A stretch of DNA of 33,324 bases from Thiobacillus sp. 65-1402 (GCF_001897685.1 NZ_MKUG01000012.1:1-33324); one strand, 5' to 3'. Positions 22,895-31,213 are shown, counted from the stretch's first letter. Program-made: numbers and translations. The notes: generated by a model not told the origin, from the sequence alone.

Positions 22895-24308
22895 GGGCTT
22901 CTCCGGTGCGGTGGTGGACCCGACGCCCTTTGGCGTCGTAGTCGATGTCGAGCGGCTGCTCCAGATGCACGGCCACTTTGGCGCCCGGCTGCACGTAGAC
23001 CGCCGCGAAGGCCTGGCCGTAGAGCTTGTTGACCCAATCGGCCATGTCGCGCACGCCGCCCGCGAGGATGCGGCCCATCGCTTCGTTGCCGCTGATGCCG
23101 ACGGTGCCCAGCGAACCGTTGCTGTTGGCGACCACGGCCACGCTACCGTTGTCGGACTTGATGAGCGAGGCCGCGCCGGCGCCGGCTGCGGTGATGAGCG
23201 CCTGGCTGCCCAGGTACTGCTGGGCGTTGCTGCGCCGCTCGCCGCTGACGCAGGGGATGCCGTAGGGGTCGCTGATCCAGCCCAGGCCGCCTTGGATGCT
23301 GGCGCCGTTGTGCCCCGAGTTGCCGCCGCTGCTACTGCCCTTGCTGCTGTCCTCCGGCACCGTGCGGATGGTGCCGTCCTGGAACACGAACGTGACCGAG
23401 CGGATTTGCCCGCGCACGCACGAGAGGGTCCAGTCGCCCGAGGCCGTGCCGCTGACCACGGCGCCGGCGACGTCGGGGATGTCGATGCCGTTGGCCGTGA
23501 GGTTGTCCGGGCCGATCAGCACCTTGAACGGGTACGGGTCGTTGACGGTTCCATCGATCGGTACGCGCCCGATCAGCGCCGTCATGGCAATCGACCCCAT
23601 GAGCGTGGAGTTCGACGGCACGGTGTACACGGCCCTCGTGGATGCGCCCACCGCGCGGCTGCCAACGTCGGCGACGGATTCCACCGTGGCCGACAGGCTT
23701 TTCTGGGCCGGCCCGAAGCTCGATGGAAAGCCCGGCGCTTTGCTCCCGCTCGTGGCGTCCACTTTGGCATCGTCGGGCTCGACCCACTGCGTGTTACTGG
23801 TGCCGCGGTCGAAGCGCTGGCCGTCACCCTCCTCCAGCCCCAGCCCGACGGGCAGGTCGGACGGGCCGCCCTTGCCCGCAAGGCCGTCCAGTTGCCGCTG
23901 CAGATCCTGCATCAGCCCCTCGGTCTGCTGCCTGTCGCTGGCCACTTGGGCGCGCTCCTGCTCCAGGCGGCTGCGCTCGCCTTCCAGCGCGCTCTGGATG
24001 CGTTGGTCGATCGCGCTTTCCCGCGCGCGCAGGCGCTCGTTCTCGGCCTTGTGCTGCTTGTTGTCGCCCAGCGCGCTCTGCAGCTCGGTGCGCAACTGCT
24101 TCACCTGGGCCACCAGCGTGGCGACGGTATCGCGCGGCGTGTCGCCAGCGATGCCCAGGGCTTTCATCTCCTCGGGCGTGAGCGTACTGGCCGCGCCCTT
24201 GGGAGCGGGCTGGCCGCCGGGCGCGCCGGAGAACAGCTTGATGCCGACGAACACCAGCAGCAGCGCCATCGGGATCAGCAGCCACTTGAGCAACGGATTA
24301 CTTTTCAT
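22875..24308 (-). CDS. TIGR03752 family (TraB/VirB10-like) integrating conjugative element protein
   Basis: A TraB-like scaffold that spans the periplasm from the inner membrane. The 477-residue protein has one N-terminal membrane segment (LLKWLLIPMALLLVFVGIKLF, residues 6-26). A coiled coil follows (about 60-135: VAQVKQLRTELQSALGDNKQ, ERSRLEQERAQVASDRQQTE). The C-terminal VirB10-type beta-barrel domain begins near TRAVYTVPSNSTLMGSIAMT. It overlaps the genes before (11 nt) and after (20 nt), so the operon is tightly coupled. Confidence 0.93.
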   Translation of the reverse strand: MKSNPLLKWLLIPMALLLVFVGIKLFSGAPGGQPAPKGAASTLTPEEMKALGIAGDTPRDTVATLVAQVKQLRTELQSALGDNKQHKAENERLRARESAIDQRIQSALEGERSRLEQERAQVASDRQQTEGLMQDLQRQLDGLAGKGGPSDLPVGLGLEEGDGQRFDRGTSNTQWVEPDDAKVDATSGSKAPGFPSSFGPAQKSLSATVESVADVGSRAVGASTRAVYTVPSNSTLMGSIAMTALIGRVPIDGTVNDPYPFKVLIGPDNLTANGIDIPDVAGAVVSGTASGDWTLSCVRGQIRSVTFVFQDGTIRTVPEDSSKGSSSGGNSGHNGASIQGGLGWISDPYGIPCVSGERRSNAQQYLGSQALITAAGAGAASLIKSDNGSVAVVANSNGSLGTVGISGNEAMGRILAGGVRDMADWVNKLYGQAFAAVYVQPGAKVAVHLEQPLDIDYDAKGRRVHHRTGEAHASDLD

Positions 24309-25212
24309 CGCGCGCTCCTCCGGTCGAGCCGGCCGCGGCGGCCGGCGGCAGGTTCACGCTGGCGTCGATCGGGCTCAGCGCCGGCAGCAGCGACTCGGCC
24401 AGGCCGTGGCCGCGCGTGACCAAATAGAGCACCGTGGTGTCGGACGGGGTGCCGGCCGGCCCCAGGTTCGGATGCTGGAAGGTCGCCGCCACGAAGTTCC
24501 CCTGCAGGGCGCGCGGGTCGAGGTCGAGCCAACGCGCGGCGGTGTTGGTGAGTCGCACGGCCGTCACCCACTGGTCTTCCAGGCGCCACGCGGCCAATGC
24601 CCGCGCGTGCACCGGCAACGTCGGCAGCAAGGTGTCCAGCGCGAGGCCGCGGCGCAGGTTTACGCGCCCGATGCCGGCGACCGGCTCGACGGTGCGCAGC
24701 GGCGCGTACAGGTTCTGTGCGGCATGGCGCATCAGCACGACCGGTACCGGCGTTTCGCGCCGGGGAACGGATTTGCCCGCGGGCGCATCGGCCTGCTCGT
24801 CCGCGCCGCTTGCTGCACCGCCGCCGTAGCGCTTGGCGGGGGCTTCCGCCTCCACGATGCGCACCGGCTCCAGCGGCGCCTGGCCGTCCTTCGCCGGCTC
24901 GGCGGCGATGTCGAGCAGGATAAGCGCGCCGGATTCCACGTCATGCAGTTGCAGCCGCGTGGGCGGAATCGGCTCGCTCGCCCGCAGGTAGATCGCGCCG
25001 CCCGCACTCTGCACGCGCAGGTGATCGCCAACGCTGGCCGGCACGCCGACGCGCACATTGCGGTCGATGAAGACCACGCGCTCCTGGCCGACCACCAGCG
25101 GCACCGGCAGGGGCAGCCGCTCCCAGCGCAGGATTTCCACGGCTTGGCTGGCCGGCACGAAACCGAGGATCAGCAGGACGCCGGCCAGGGCCGACAAGGC
25201 AACGGACTTCAT
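24298..25212 (-). CDS. TIGR03749 family (TraK-like) integrating conjugative element protein
   Basis: A periplasmic protein of the secretion core, in the position of TraK/VirB9. ATG 25212 gives 304 residues with a signal peptide (LSALAGVLLILGFVPASQA) and mature start VEILRWERLPLPVPLVVGQERVV. Later conserved segments include YAPLRTVEPVAGIGRV and AVRLTNTAARWLDLDPRALQ. It overlaps both neighbours. The frame upstream of 25212 lies opposite other coding sense and shows no family similarity. Confidence 0.92.
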   Translation of the reverse strand: MKSVALSALAGVLLILGFVPASQAVEILRWERLPLPVPLVVGQERVVFIDRNVRVGVPASVGDHLRVQSAGGAIYLRASEPIPPTRLQLHDVESGALILLDIAAEPAKDGQAPLEPVRIVEAEAPAKRYGGGAASGADEQADAPAGKSVPRRETPVPVVLMRHAAQNLYAPLRTVEPVAGIGRVNLRRGLALDTLLPTLPVHARALAAWRLEDQWVTAVRLTNTAARWLDLDPRALQGNFVAATFQHPNLGPAGTPSDTTVLYLVTRGHGLAESLLPALSPIDASVNLPPAAAAGSTGGARDEK

Positions 25213-25901
25213 GGAGAGTTTCCCTGCAGGTGGCCGGAGGCGTTGGCGGGCGCGCCGGCCTGGGTCGGCGTCGGCGGCGGTTCGATGCGCTGTGGTGCGC
25301 CGGCGTAGCAGTCCAGCGCCAGGCCGAAGGGGTTGCGCTCGGGGTCGATGTCCAGCCGGACGACCTTGATGGGGTAGCGCACCAGGGCGCGCTTGACTTG
25401 CTCGGAGCCGTAGTACTCGTCCGCGCTCACGTCGAGCATGACGATCCAATCGCGGTCGGAGACCATCTTGACGCGCGAGGCCGGATCATCGCCGTAGCCG
25501 CGGCCGGGAATCTCGTAGATGCCGCGCACGCGCTGACGCAGCTCGCCACTGGCGCGCCGGTACTCGTAGTCCTGTTGCAGGAAGGCGCGGCAGCTCGGCG
25601 TCAGGTAGGCCGACAGCGCGCGTAGGTTGCGCGGATAGTCTTCCTCGCCGTTCGTGGGCCAGCGCTGCACCTGCTGCCAGATGTAGAACGAGAAGGCATA
25701 CACGCTCTCGGGCGGCACGTCCCACCACTTGCGCGTGCTGCCCGAGCGCAAGTCCGGCGGCACATGGATGGTGAGACTCTTCGGCGCACTCCACCAGCCG
25801 AAGCCGAGCAGCAGCGCTACCACGAACAACGCGCCGACCCCCAGGCGCAGCGTCTTCACGTGCGCCTGCAGGTGCGCAACCTCGTTCTTGAAACGGCTCA
25901 T
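25209..25901 (-). CDS. TIGR03746 family (TraE/VirB8-like) integrating conjugative element protein
   Basis: An inner-membrane assembly factor of the mating channel. It has 230 residues: a short cytoplasmic N terminus (MSRFKNEVAHLQAHVKTLRL), one membrane segment (VGALFVVALLLGFGWW) and a periplasmic domain (LTIHVPPDLRSGSTRKWWDV, then ESVYAFSFYIWQQVQRWPTN). The last ~25 residues are Pro-rich. Four-nucleotide overlaps occur on both sides. The N-terminal anchor plus NTF2-like soluble domain resembles TraE/VirB8. Confidence 0.92.
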   Translation of the reverse strand: MSRFKNEVAHLQAHVKTLRLGVGALFVVALLLGFGWWSAPKSLTIHVPPDLRSGSTRKWWDVPPESVYAFSFYIWQQVQRWPTNGEEDYPRNLRALSAYLTPSCRAFLQQDYEYRRASGELRQRVRGIYEIPGRGYGDDPASRVKMVSDRDWIVMLDVSADEYYGSEQVKRALVRYPIKVVRLDIDPERNPFGLALDCYAGAPQRIEPPPTPTQAGAPANASGHLQGNSP

Positions 25902-26308
25902 GGCGCACCTCGATCGGCGTTGCGCCGGGTCGTCCAGTAGCCCGAGCGGGTGATGAGGCGCTGCCCGCCCAGGAGTGCCGCCAGCGCCGGATACCGCAGG
26001 GCCAGCCGCCACTGGAGCTGCCGATACAGCCAGGTGTCGGGCCGGCCGCGCTTCTGCGCGCGCAGGAAGCCGCCGCCGACGAAGACGCCCAGCGCGATAC
26101 CGGCGACGATCAGCGTCGGCACCATGGCGATGCTGTGCGTGAGCCAGGCCAGCGGCAGGCCGAGCGCGAATCCGGCTGCGGCCGACAGGCCAGCGCAGAT
26201 CCACAACTCGTCGGCGGTCAGCCCGCGCACGACCACCGGCTGGCGGTTCAGCCGGTGCGGCAGGAACGTCACCAGCGTGTCTTGCGGGGTCTCCGAAGGG
26301 ACGGCCAT
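25898..26308 (-). CDS. TIGR03750 family (TraL/VirB3-like) conjugal transfer protein
   Basis: A 136-residue inner-membrane protein, counterpart of VirB3/TraL, which works with the VirB4 ATPase. It starts MAVPSETPQDTLVTFLPHRL and has two membrane segments (LWICAGLSAAAGFALGLPLA and MVPTLIVAGIALGVFVGGGF). The conserved RGRPDTWLYRQLQWRLAL follows, as is usual for the family. It overlaps the next gene by 4 nt and follows the pilin-like gene by 12 nt. Confidence 0.92.
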   Translation of the reverse strand: MAVPSETPQDTLVTFLPHRLNRQPVVVRGLTADELWICAGLSAAAGFALGLPLAWLTHSIAMVPTLIVAGIALGVFVGGGFLRAQKRGRPDTWLYRQLQWRLALRYPALAALLGGQRLITRSGYWTTRRNADRGAP

Positions 26309-26320
26309 CGCTTGCCGCCC

Positions 26321-26689
26321 TCACAGCACGCCGGTGGCCTTGGTGAGCAGCCAGATGCCGACCACCAGCAGGATCGCGCCCACGGCGACCGTCAGGCCGA
26401 ACTGGCCCCAGGTGGCGCGGCCGGTGTGGATCTCCGAGTAGCGCGTGTAGGCGTGATAGCAGACACCGACGAACATCGAGGCGACCACGAGCAGCGCGAT
26501 CAGCAGCACGATGTCGTAGCCGTAGTTCTGCAACGTCTGCAGGATGCCGCTGCCCTGGCCGCGCGAAGGGTCCTCCATGGTCGGCAGGCCCTGCGCGAAG
26601 GCCGACAGCGGCAGGCCCGCGAGCGCCAGCGGCAGCAGCGGAGCGGCGATGCGGGACGGAATGCGATGGGGTGTCGGAGGCATGTTCAT
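26321..26689 (-). CDS. TIGR03745 family (pilin/VirB2-like) conjugative element membrane protein
   Basis: A 122-residue small membrane protein in the place of the conjugative pilin. It carries a signal segment (IAAPLLPLALAGLPLSAFA) followed by QGLPTMEDPSRGQGSG. Two hydrophobic helices follow (YDIVLLIALLVVASMFVGVC and FGLTVAVGAILLVVGIWLLT). The arrangement of signal peptide plus two helices is that of VirB2/TraA-type pilins. ATG 26689 or the ATG two codons later could be used. Confidence 0.92.
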   Translation of the reverse strand: MNMPPTPHRIPSRIAAPLLPLALAGLPLSAFAQGLPTMEDPSRGQGSGILQTLQNYGYDIVLLIALLVVASMFVGVCYHAYTRYSEIHTGRATWGQFGLTVAVGAILLVVGIWLLTKATGVL

Positions 26690-26711
26690 GGCGTATGGCC
26701 TTTCGTGACGG

Positions 26712-26951
26712 TCAGGAGAGGAGGAAGAAGGTCAGCACCAGATACATCGCCACGAAGCGCACGACGACGGCGAGGAACTGACGTTCAGTGATGCGGTGTT
26801 CGGCCCAGCCGACGTAGGCGGTGCGCATGGCCCACACGCCCCACAGCAGCAACACGGCGAACACGAAGCCCAGCACCACGGCAGAGACGACCGAAGGCGC
26901 AAAGCCGCCGTTGGCCTGGAAGGCGGCGACCTGATCGGCAGAAGGCGTCAT
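26712..26951 (-). CDS. TIGR03758 family small membrane protein
   Basis: A 79-residue protein with two membrane segments: SVVSAVVLGFVFAVLLLWGV (about 20-39) and FLAVVVRFVAMYLVLTFFLL (about 59-78). An Arg/Glu-containing linker with WAEHRITERQ joins them. This matches the usual short TIGR03758 protein between the RAQPRD and pilin-like genes. It begins inside the stop region of the RAQPRD gene (4-nt overlap). Its function in the mating apparatus is not known. Confidence 0.9.
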   Translation of the reverse strand: MTPSADQVAAFQANGGFAPSVVSAVVLGFVFAVLLLWGVWAMRTAYVGWAEHRITERQFLAVVVRFVAMYLVLTFFLLS

Positions 26952-27313
26952 GGCGACGGCTCCTCGTCGTCGGCGCGGTCGCGGCGGACGTAGTCGCCGG
27001 CCAGCGGGACGGGATCGCGCGGCTGGGCGCGCTGGGGCACGAGGTAGTCCTGCAGGCCGGCGCGAACGCGCTTAAGGTCGGCACGCAGCCGGGCGTAGTC
27101 GAAGTGGTAGCGGGCGCGTTCCTGCGGAGCGGTATGGGCGGCGTGCTCGGCGAGGCGGTCGATCAGGTCGAGCTGGCGGGCGAGCGCGGCGAGCTGCTCG
27201 CGCTCCATGGCGAGGCTGTCGGCGGCGTCGGCAGGTTGCATGACCGAAAGCAACACGGCCAACAGCACGGCCAGCGAAGGCCATGCGGATGTGCGGCGGT
27301 TGGTCTGTCCCAT
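26948..27313 (-). CDS. RAQPRD family integrative conjugative element protein
   Basis: A 121-residue exported protein containing the motif RAQPRD that names the family (after LQDYLVPQ). A signal peptide (WPSLAVLLAVLLSVMQPADA) precedes ADSLAMEREQLAALARQLDL, a helical segment. It is the first gene of the minus-strand transfer operon still present. In complete ICEs of this type the TIGR03747 and TraD genes lie just upstream on the same strand; here a ~130-nt gap and then CBASS genes are found instead. Confidence 0.94.
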   Translation of the reverse strand: MGQTNRRTSAWPSLAVLLAVLLSVMQPADAADSLAMEREQLAALARQLDLIDRLAEHAAHTAPQERARYHFDYARLRADLKRVRAGLQDYLVPQRAQPRDPVPLAGDYVRRDRADDEEPSP

Positions 27314-27442
27314 CGTGCCATTCCCAAGTGAAGCGAATGGCCTTGATGCTGTGTCCCTTGCTCGGCTCGCGCCGCAATCAAACGGAACCGGTGGTCAACC
27401 GTATTTCAGATGTGATGCTTGCCTGTTAAGCCAATCCTTTGA

Positions 27443-28336
27443 CTACCAGTCGTTCCAAAGCTGCACCGCCGCCTCGATGAACGCATCACAGGCTGCCTGT
27501 CGCCAGCACGTGTGGTAACCATCTCGCAGCAGGTAATACTGCTCGTTGGCACACACGAGGTCGGTTTTCGAAGCCTCCTGCCGATACCAATTCAAGGTGT
27601 TGACCACGCAGTCCTGATAGCTAGTGGTGAGCTTCTCGTTCGGCACGTTGTACAGCAAGCCTTCGATGTAGTACGAAGGTGCGATACCGGCCCTAATCAG
27701 GCCGTCTTCGACCATCCGGCTGCGCATGTTCTTGAACACCCGGGCCATAGGTTTGAGCCACTGCGAAGAGGCCTGATGCTTCGCCGTCAGGTTCGCCGAG
27801 TGCTGCTTTGGGTAGTTCGCGATTCGCTCGCCGGCAGAGTTGAAAAAGCAAATGCCTTCGACGTACTCAGAGTCACTCGCTGACCGGAACTTGAAGTAGC
27901 GCCGGAATTGCGTCGCAACAATCACGTCCGACTTGCGCCGCGAGCCACTCGCGTCAATGGCAATCGCCTTGTCGCCGGCTTTCACGGCCGAGCCGTATTG
28001 CCCCTCAAGCACCGACAGTACGTCCCGCCTGAAGTCGGCATGTGTGTAGGTCGCGTCGCTGAATGCCTGCTTGTAGGCCGACTTTTCGTCATCGGACAGA
28101 GATTCGAGATCGCTGTGAAAGCAGTCGTCGAGCCGTATGACGATATCCACGTCGCTCTCGGCGTAGATATTCGTGTCGTTACCGTACGAGCCTTGAAGGA
28201 ACACTTTGAAGTTCCTGCCAGCATACGGCGTGGTGCTGTCCTCCAGGACGCTCTTGATCGTCTTGTAAGTGCTGCTCGACTGGGTAATCGATCCCTGGTG
28301 GGACCACGTTTCGAGCTGCGATTCTGGAATTGGCAT
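27443..28336 (-). CDS. CBASS cyclic oligonucleotide synthase (CD-NTase)
   Basis: A cGAS/DncV-like nucleotidyltransferase that would make a cyclic di- or trinucleotide second messenger on phage infection. The 297-residue protein starts [15 protein letters not shown], with GGGGGA upstream. The catalytic core is [20 protein letters not shown]: Gly49-Ser50, Asp62 and Asp64, with a third acidic residue at Asp137 (RRKSDVIVA). It lies 13 nt after capV on the same strand, forming a two-gene type I CBASS. The nucleotide product and CD-NTase clade cannot be told from reading alone. Base composition is clearly more AT-rich than the transfer genes, indicating separate origin. Confidence 0.9.
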   Translation of the reverse strand: MPIPESQLETWSHQGSITQSSSTYKTIKSVLEDSTTPYAGRNFKVFLQGSYGNDTNIYAESDVDIVIRLDDCFHSDLESLSDDEKSAYKQAFSDATYTHADFRRDVLSVLEGQYGSAVKAGDKAIAIDASGSRRKSDVIVATQFRRYFKFRSASDSEYVEGICFFNSAGERIANYPKQHSANLTAKHQASSQWLKPMARVFKNMRSRMVEDGLIRAGIAPSYYIEGLLYNVPNEKLTTSYQDCVVNTLNWYRQEASKTDLVCANEQYYLLRDGYHTCWRQAACDAFIEAAVQLWNDW

Positions 28337-28349
28337 CTTCTTCCCCCGG

Positions 28350-29297
28350 CTATAGCAAATACTCGCGAAGCTGCGTCTCCCGCGACGCGAACGACTCCCG
28401 TCCTCGCTGAAACAAGACACCCAGCTTCTTGAGGTCGTGCTCCAGCAGATCGGTCGCCATTTCAGGCGTGACGTAGGAGTCGTTGATCCGGATGGTCGGT
28501 ACGTCATGGAACAGAATCTGCCGCAGCTGGTCCATCGACTGCGTGTTGATCTCTAGGGTCTTCTGCAGCAATTGGACACTGACGAGATATTTTTTCGCCA
28601 GCCACATCAACAGGCTCGGCTTCGGGTCGGGGTACATGCCCACGCCAACGCTCACAAGCCGAATGTCCTTGCGATCTCTCCGAAGCGCCTGGACCGCATC
28701 GGCGATTGCGTACAGCGTCGGGTTGTTTGCGCAGTACCCGCCGTCGATCAGCTCAATGTCCTCACCCATTGCGGTTCTGACGATCGTTCGCTCGAAGAAC
28801 GGGTAGGCCGAGCACGACGCCTTGACAGCGTCTGCGATGCTTACGCCAAAGCCCGGGACGAACGTGCCGACACGTCCATGCGCTTGGGCAACGCTGCCCT
28901 TGAAGATCATCGGGCGCTCGGTCAGCCACTTGGCTGTGACGATCCCTACACCTGTCTTCACGTCATTGAACGTTGCATTGCCGAAGACTTCGCGCGCCAG
29001 ATTTTTCAATGCCTGCGACCTGGCCGGAGCGGTCTTCTGTGACATCACGGTAGGTACGTGCTTGCGGTAAAGCTGCAGGATGGAATCGACGTCGTGACCG
29101 AGCGCAATCAGTGACGCGATGATCGCGCCTGTGCTGGTCCCAAAAACCAGATCGAATTTCTGGTGCAGTGGGCACCCGACCATAGCCTCGATTTCCTTGA
29201 GTACCCCCAGTGTGTAAAAGCCCTTGGCGCCGCCGCCGTCTAGCGTAAGGACGCGCAGCAAGGCAGGTGATGTCGAGTCATCTTTCGATTCCACCAT
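28350..29297 (-). CDS. capV: patatin-like phospholipase, CBASS effector CapV
   Basis: CapV-type phospholipases are activated by the cyclic nucleotide of their partner synthase and degrade the inner membrane, killing the infected cell. The 315-residue protein has the full patatin set: the oxyanion-hole loop DGGGAKG (20-26), the nucleophile elbow GTSTG with Ser55, and the catalytic Asp185 in [11 protein letters not shown]. The ATG at 29297 is preferred over one 33 nt upstream because GGGAGGG precedes it at good spacing. The synthase gene follows after 13 nt. No cap2/cap3 ubiquitin-like genes are present, so this is a minimal CBASS. Active-site residues look intact. Confidence 0.92.
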   Translation of the reverse strand: MVESKDDSTSPALLRVLTLDGGGAKGFYTLGVLKEIEAMVGCPLHQKFDLVFGTSTGAIIASLIALGHDVDSILQLYRKHVPTVMSQKTAPARSQALKNLAREVFGNATFNDVKTGVGIVTAKWLTERPMIFKGSVAQAHGRVGTFVPGFGVSIADAVKASCSAYPFFERTIVRTAMGEDIELIDGGYCANNPTLYAIADAVQALRRDRKDIRLVSVGVGMYPDPKPSLLMWLAKKYLVSVQLLQKTLEINTQSMDQLRQILFHDVPTIRINDSYVTPEMATDLLEHDLKKLGVLFQRGRESFASRETQLREYLL

Positions 29298-29595
29298 TTT
29301 CAACGCCCTCCCCAAAGATGATGAACACATGCAATGCTGGCGATCATCAGCTCAATCCCGAGACTGAAATCGTGTCGCGCCAGCGTCTCTGGCTTGAGGT
29401 GAAGCTCCGCGAAATCTTGCATGGCGCCCGTACCGATCCTTTTATCGCTGCGCCGCTTGTGGTTATCACAATACGACGCACACACAAATCAAAATAGAGT
29501 CATGGACAGATTCTAGGGCGGACCATATACTTTCCGCAATAACCACTATAAGCATTCGCTAACCCGAACGAGCCAGCTTTCTTGGTAAAAGAGTG
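29298..29595. promoter_or_regulatory. divergent control region between CBASS and WYL regulator
   Basis: This 298-nt gene-free, AT-rich region separates capV (minus) from the WYL-domain gene (plus) and must contain both promoters. It holds a perfect dyad TTGTG-GTTAT-CACAA (29457-29471). The 8-mer GTGGTTAT (29459-29466) recurs inverted as ATAACCAC (29539-29546), about 50 nt before the WYL start. These are reasonable operator candidates for the WYL protein. No consensus -35/-10 pair could be assigned with confidence. Confidence 0.45.
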
Positions 29596-30525
29596 ATGTC
29601 GAACGAACAGCTTGCAGATCTGACCCAGCCACAACGTGATCGGCTCGCGTTCGTGGAGTTGCGCGTGCGCTTCATCGGGGAGATACGCCGCCAGGACCTG
29701 GTGACGCGCTTCGGCATCCAGTCCGCCGCCGCATCCAGGGATCTGGCGCTGTACAAGGAGTTGGCGCCCGGCAACATCGACTACGACCCCAAGGGCAAGT
29801 CCTACGTCCTGGGGCCGGACTTCCGGCCCGTCTTCGACTTCCCGCCGGAGCGGGTGCTGTCGTGGCTGACCCAGGGCTTTGGCGATGGTGAGCCGGTGCG
29901 GCTCAAGGCCTGGTTTGGCAATGAGGTGCTGGCCAGCGAGAGCCCGTCACGGCTCACGCATCCGGATCTGGATGTGCTGGCGAGCGTGACCCGTGCGATT
30001 CACCAGGAGTGTCCGCTCGGCATCGAGTACCACTCCATCTCCAGTGGCCGCACCGAGCGGGAGATCGTCCCGTTCGCGCTGATCGACAACGGTCTGCGCT
30101 GGCACGTCCGCGCCTTCGACCGGAAGTCCCAGGAGTTCCGGGATTTCGTCATCACCCGGATCAAGCGCCCCGTGCTGCTCAAGGGCCAGCCAGTGGCGCC
30201 CCACGAGGCCAGCGATCAGGACATTCAGTGGACCCGAATCGTCGAGTTGGAGCTGGTGCCACACCCAGACCAGCCCCGGCCGGAGATCACCGAGATGGAC
30301 TACAGCATGCAGGGTGGAGTGCTGCGGATGAAGCTGCGGGCTGCCACCGCCGGTTACATCCTTCGCCAATGGAGTGTGGACTGCACGCCCGACCACAGCT
30401 TGCACGGGTATGAGTACCGGTTGTGGCTGAAGGACCACTTGGCCATCTACGGCGTGCGAAATGCCGTGCTGGCGCCGGGCTACCGCTCCCCTGATCAACA
30501 ACGGCTTGAAGCCGAGTCGGACTGA
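29596..30525 (+). CDS. brxR: WYL-domain transcriptional regulator, BrxR/CapW family
   Basis: A 309-residue defence-island regulator: an N-terminal winged HTH (about 12-72: LAFVELRVRFIGEIRRQDLV, then GIQSAAASRDLALYK), a WYL domain (about 140-200, with RWHVRAFDRKSQEFRDFVIT) and a C-terminal WCX domain. BrxR represses BREX operons and CapW represses CBASS operons; both belong to this family. The next gene is a brxF remnant starting 4 nt after the stop, which favours BrxR. The divergent neighbour is a CBASS capV, the position CapW usually takes. An in-frame GTG directly upstream is an alternative start. A ligand-binding role of the WYL domain is known for the family but the signal here is unknown. 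Confidence 0.88.
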   Translation: MSNEQLADLTQPQRDRLAFVELRVRFIGEIRRQDLVTRFGIQSAAASRDLALYKELAPGNIDYDPKGKSYVLGPDFRPVFDFPPERVLSWLTQGFGDGEPVRLKAWFGNEVLASESPSRLTHPDLDVLASVTRAIHQECPLGIEYHSISSGRTEREIVPFALIDNGLRWHVRAFDRKSQEFRDFVITRIKRPVLLKGQPVAPHEASDQDIQWTRIVELELVPHPDQPRPEITEMDYSMQGGVLRMKLRAATAGYILRQWSVDCTPDHSLHGYEYRLWLKDHLAIYGVRNAVLAPGYRSPDQQRLEAESD

Positions 30526-30529
30526 GGGG

Positions 30530-31213
30530 ATGAGCATGCTCGCAAAACTCGAACGACTCATCGGCGAAATCGGCGACCTCAACAGCAAGTTGATCCTGCT
30601 GGTCGGTCCCAGCCGCAGTGGCAAGACCCAACTGCTGCGCCAACTCAGCGCCAAGCTCAACATCGAGCCGCTCAACGTCGGCCTGGAGCTGGGGCGCCGT
30701 TTGGCTGCCACGCCGAACAACAAGCGCGGCTTCTCGGCAGGCGAACTGCTGCGCGACACCGGGGTCTATGCGATTTACATCGGCTTCAACAGTTCGGAAG
30801 TGCGCACCGAATCGGTCTTCAACCCGTTTGCCTATGAGGTGCACGACGCCGAGGATCTGGTGAAACCCGGCTACGCCGCGCGGCATTTCGTGGCCGTGCC
30901 GTACGACGAGAAAGTCCGCGCCATCGCCTGGGTCCGCGCGATGATCCAAGCGGGACCGCTGCGCCATTACCTGCCGGCCCACTGGCTGCAGCTGATGGAC
31001 GCGGAGTCCGCCGGCTGGCAGCCGCTGGCGGCCGGCCGCATCGACGAAATCGTGCACGGTTTCAACGTGCTGCGCGGCATCGAGGGCTACTACCTGCGCA
31101 ATGCCGCGATTTCGCTGTCCGAAGGCATCGTGCGCGCGTCCTACAATTGCGACGGCACCTACATCGTGCGGGCGGATTACTTCCCCGAGTTCGTGCGCAT
31201 CAACACGCCCTGA
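30530..31213 (+). pseudogene. brxF: chimera: N-terminal third of BREX BrxF fused in frame to an unrelated tail
   Basis: Residues 1-~75 match the start of BrxF, the small P-loop protein of type 3 BREX: KLILLVGPSRSGKTQLLRQL (Walker A at 26-33) and PLNVGLELGRRLAATP. A normal BrxF is ~150 residues and has a Walker B region next; here it is missing. From about residue 77 (base ~30760) the sequence becomes YAIYIGFNSSEVRTESVFNP to the end, ~150 residues of a protein I do not recognise. Its high GC3 codon use matches the chromosomal flank. No brxC, pglX, pglZ or brxA follows. The product cannot be a working BrxF. The fusion is probably a deletion scar; an assembly join must also be considered. Confidence 0.75.

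Larger units (their letters stand above)
1449..30765. mobile_element. ICEclc/GI-type integrative conjugative element, apparently truncated at the right
   Basis: The left border is a tRNA-Gly 3' end followed by a tyrosine recombinase. The interior holds a MOBH relaxase, a VirB4-type ATPase and the gene series TIGR03755/03756/03757/03744/03751/03752/03749/03746/03750/03745/03758/RAQPRD, which defines the GI-type (ICEclc-like) type IV secretion apparatus. Cargo consists of AbiE, a methylase-nuclease cassette, CBASS and a BREX remnant. The right border is set near 30765 because brxF loses similarity to its family there and the sequence takes on chromosomal character. No TraD coupling protein, TIGR03747, lytic transglycosylase, ParA or Ssb gene and no attR are present, so self-transfer looks impossible without help. 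The right boundary is approximate. Confidence 0.8.

Noticed and set aside
22779-24419. 546-codon plus-strand open frame
   Set aside because: Antisense to the TIGR03752 and lipoprotein genes; no motif, no plausible start context.
29596-30525. Naming the WYL gene CapW
   Set aside because: The 4-nt spacing to the brxF fragment on the same strand favours BrxR; the CapW reading is kept as an alternative because the families cannot be separated by eye.
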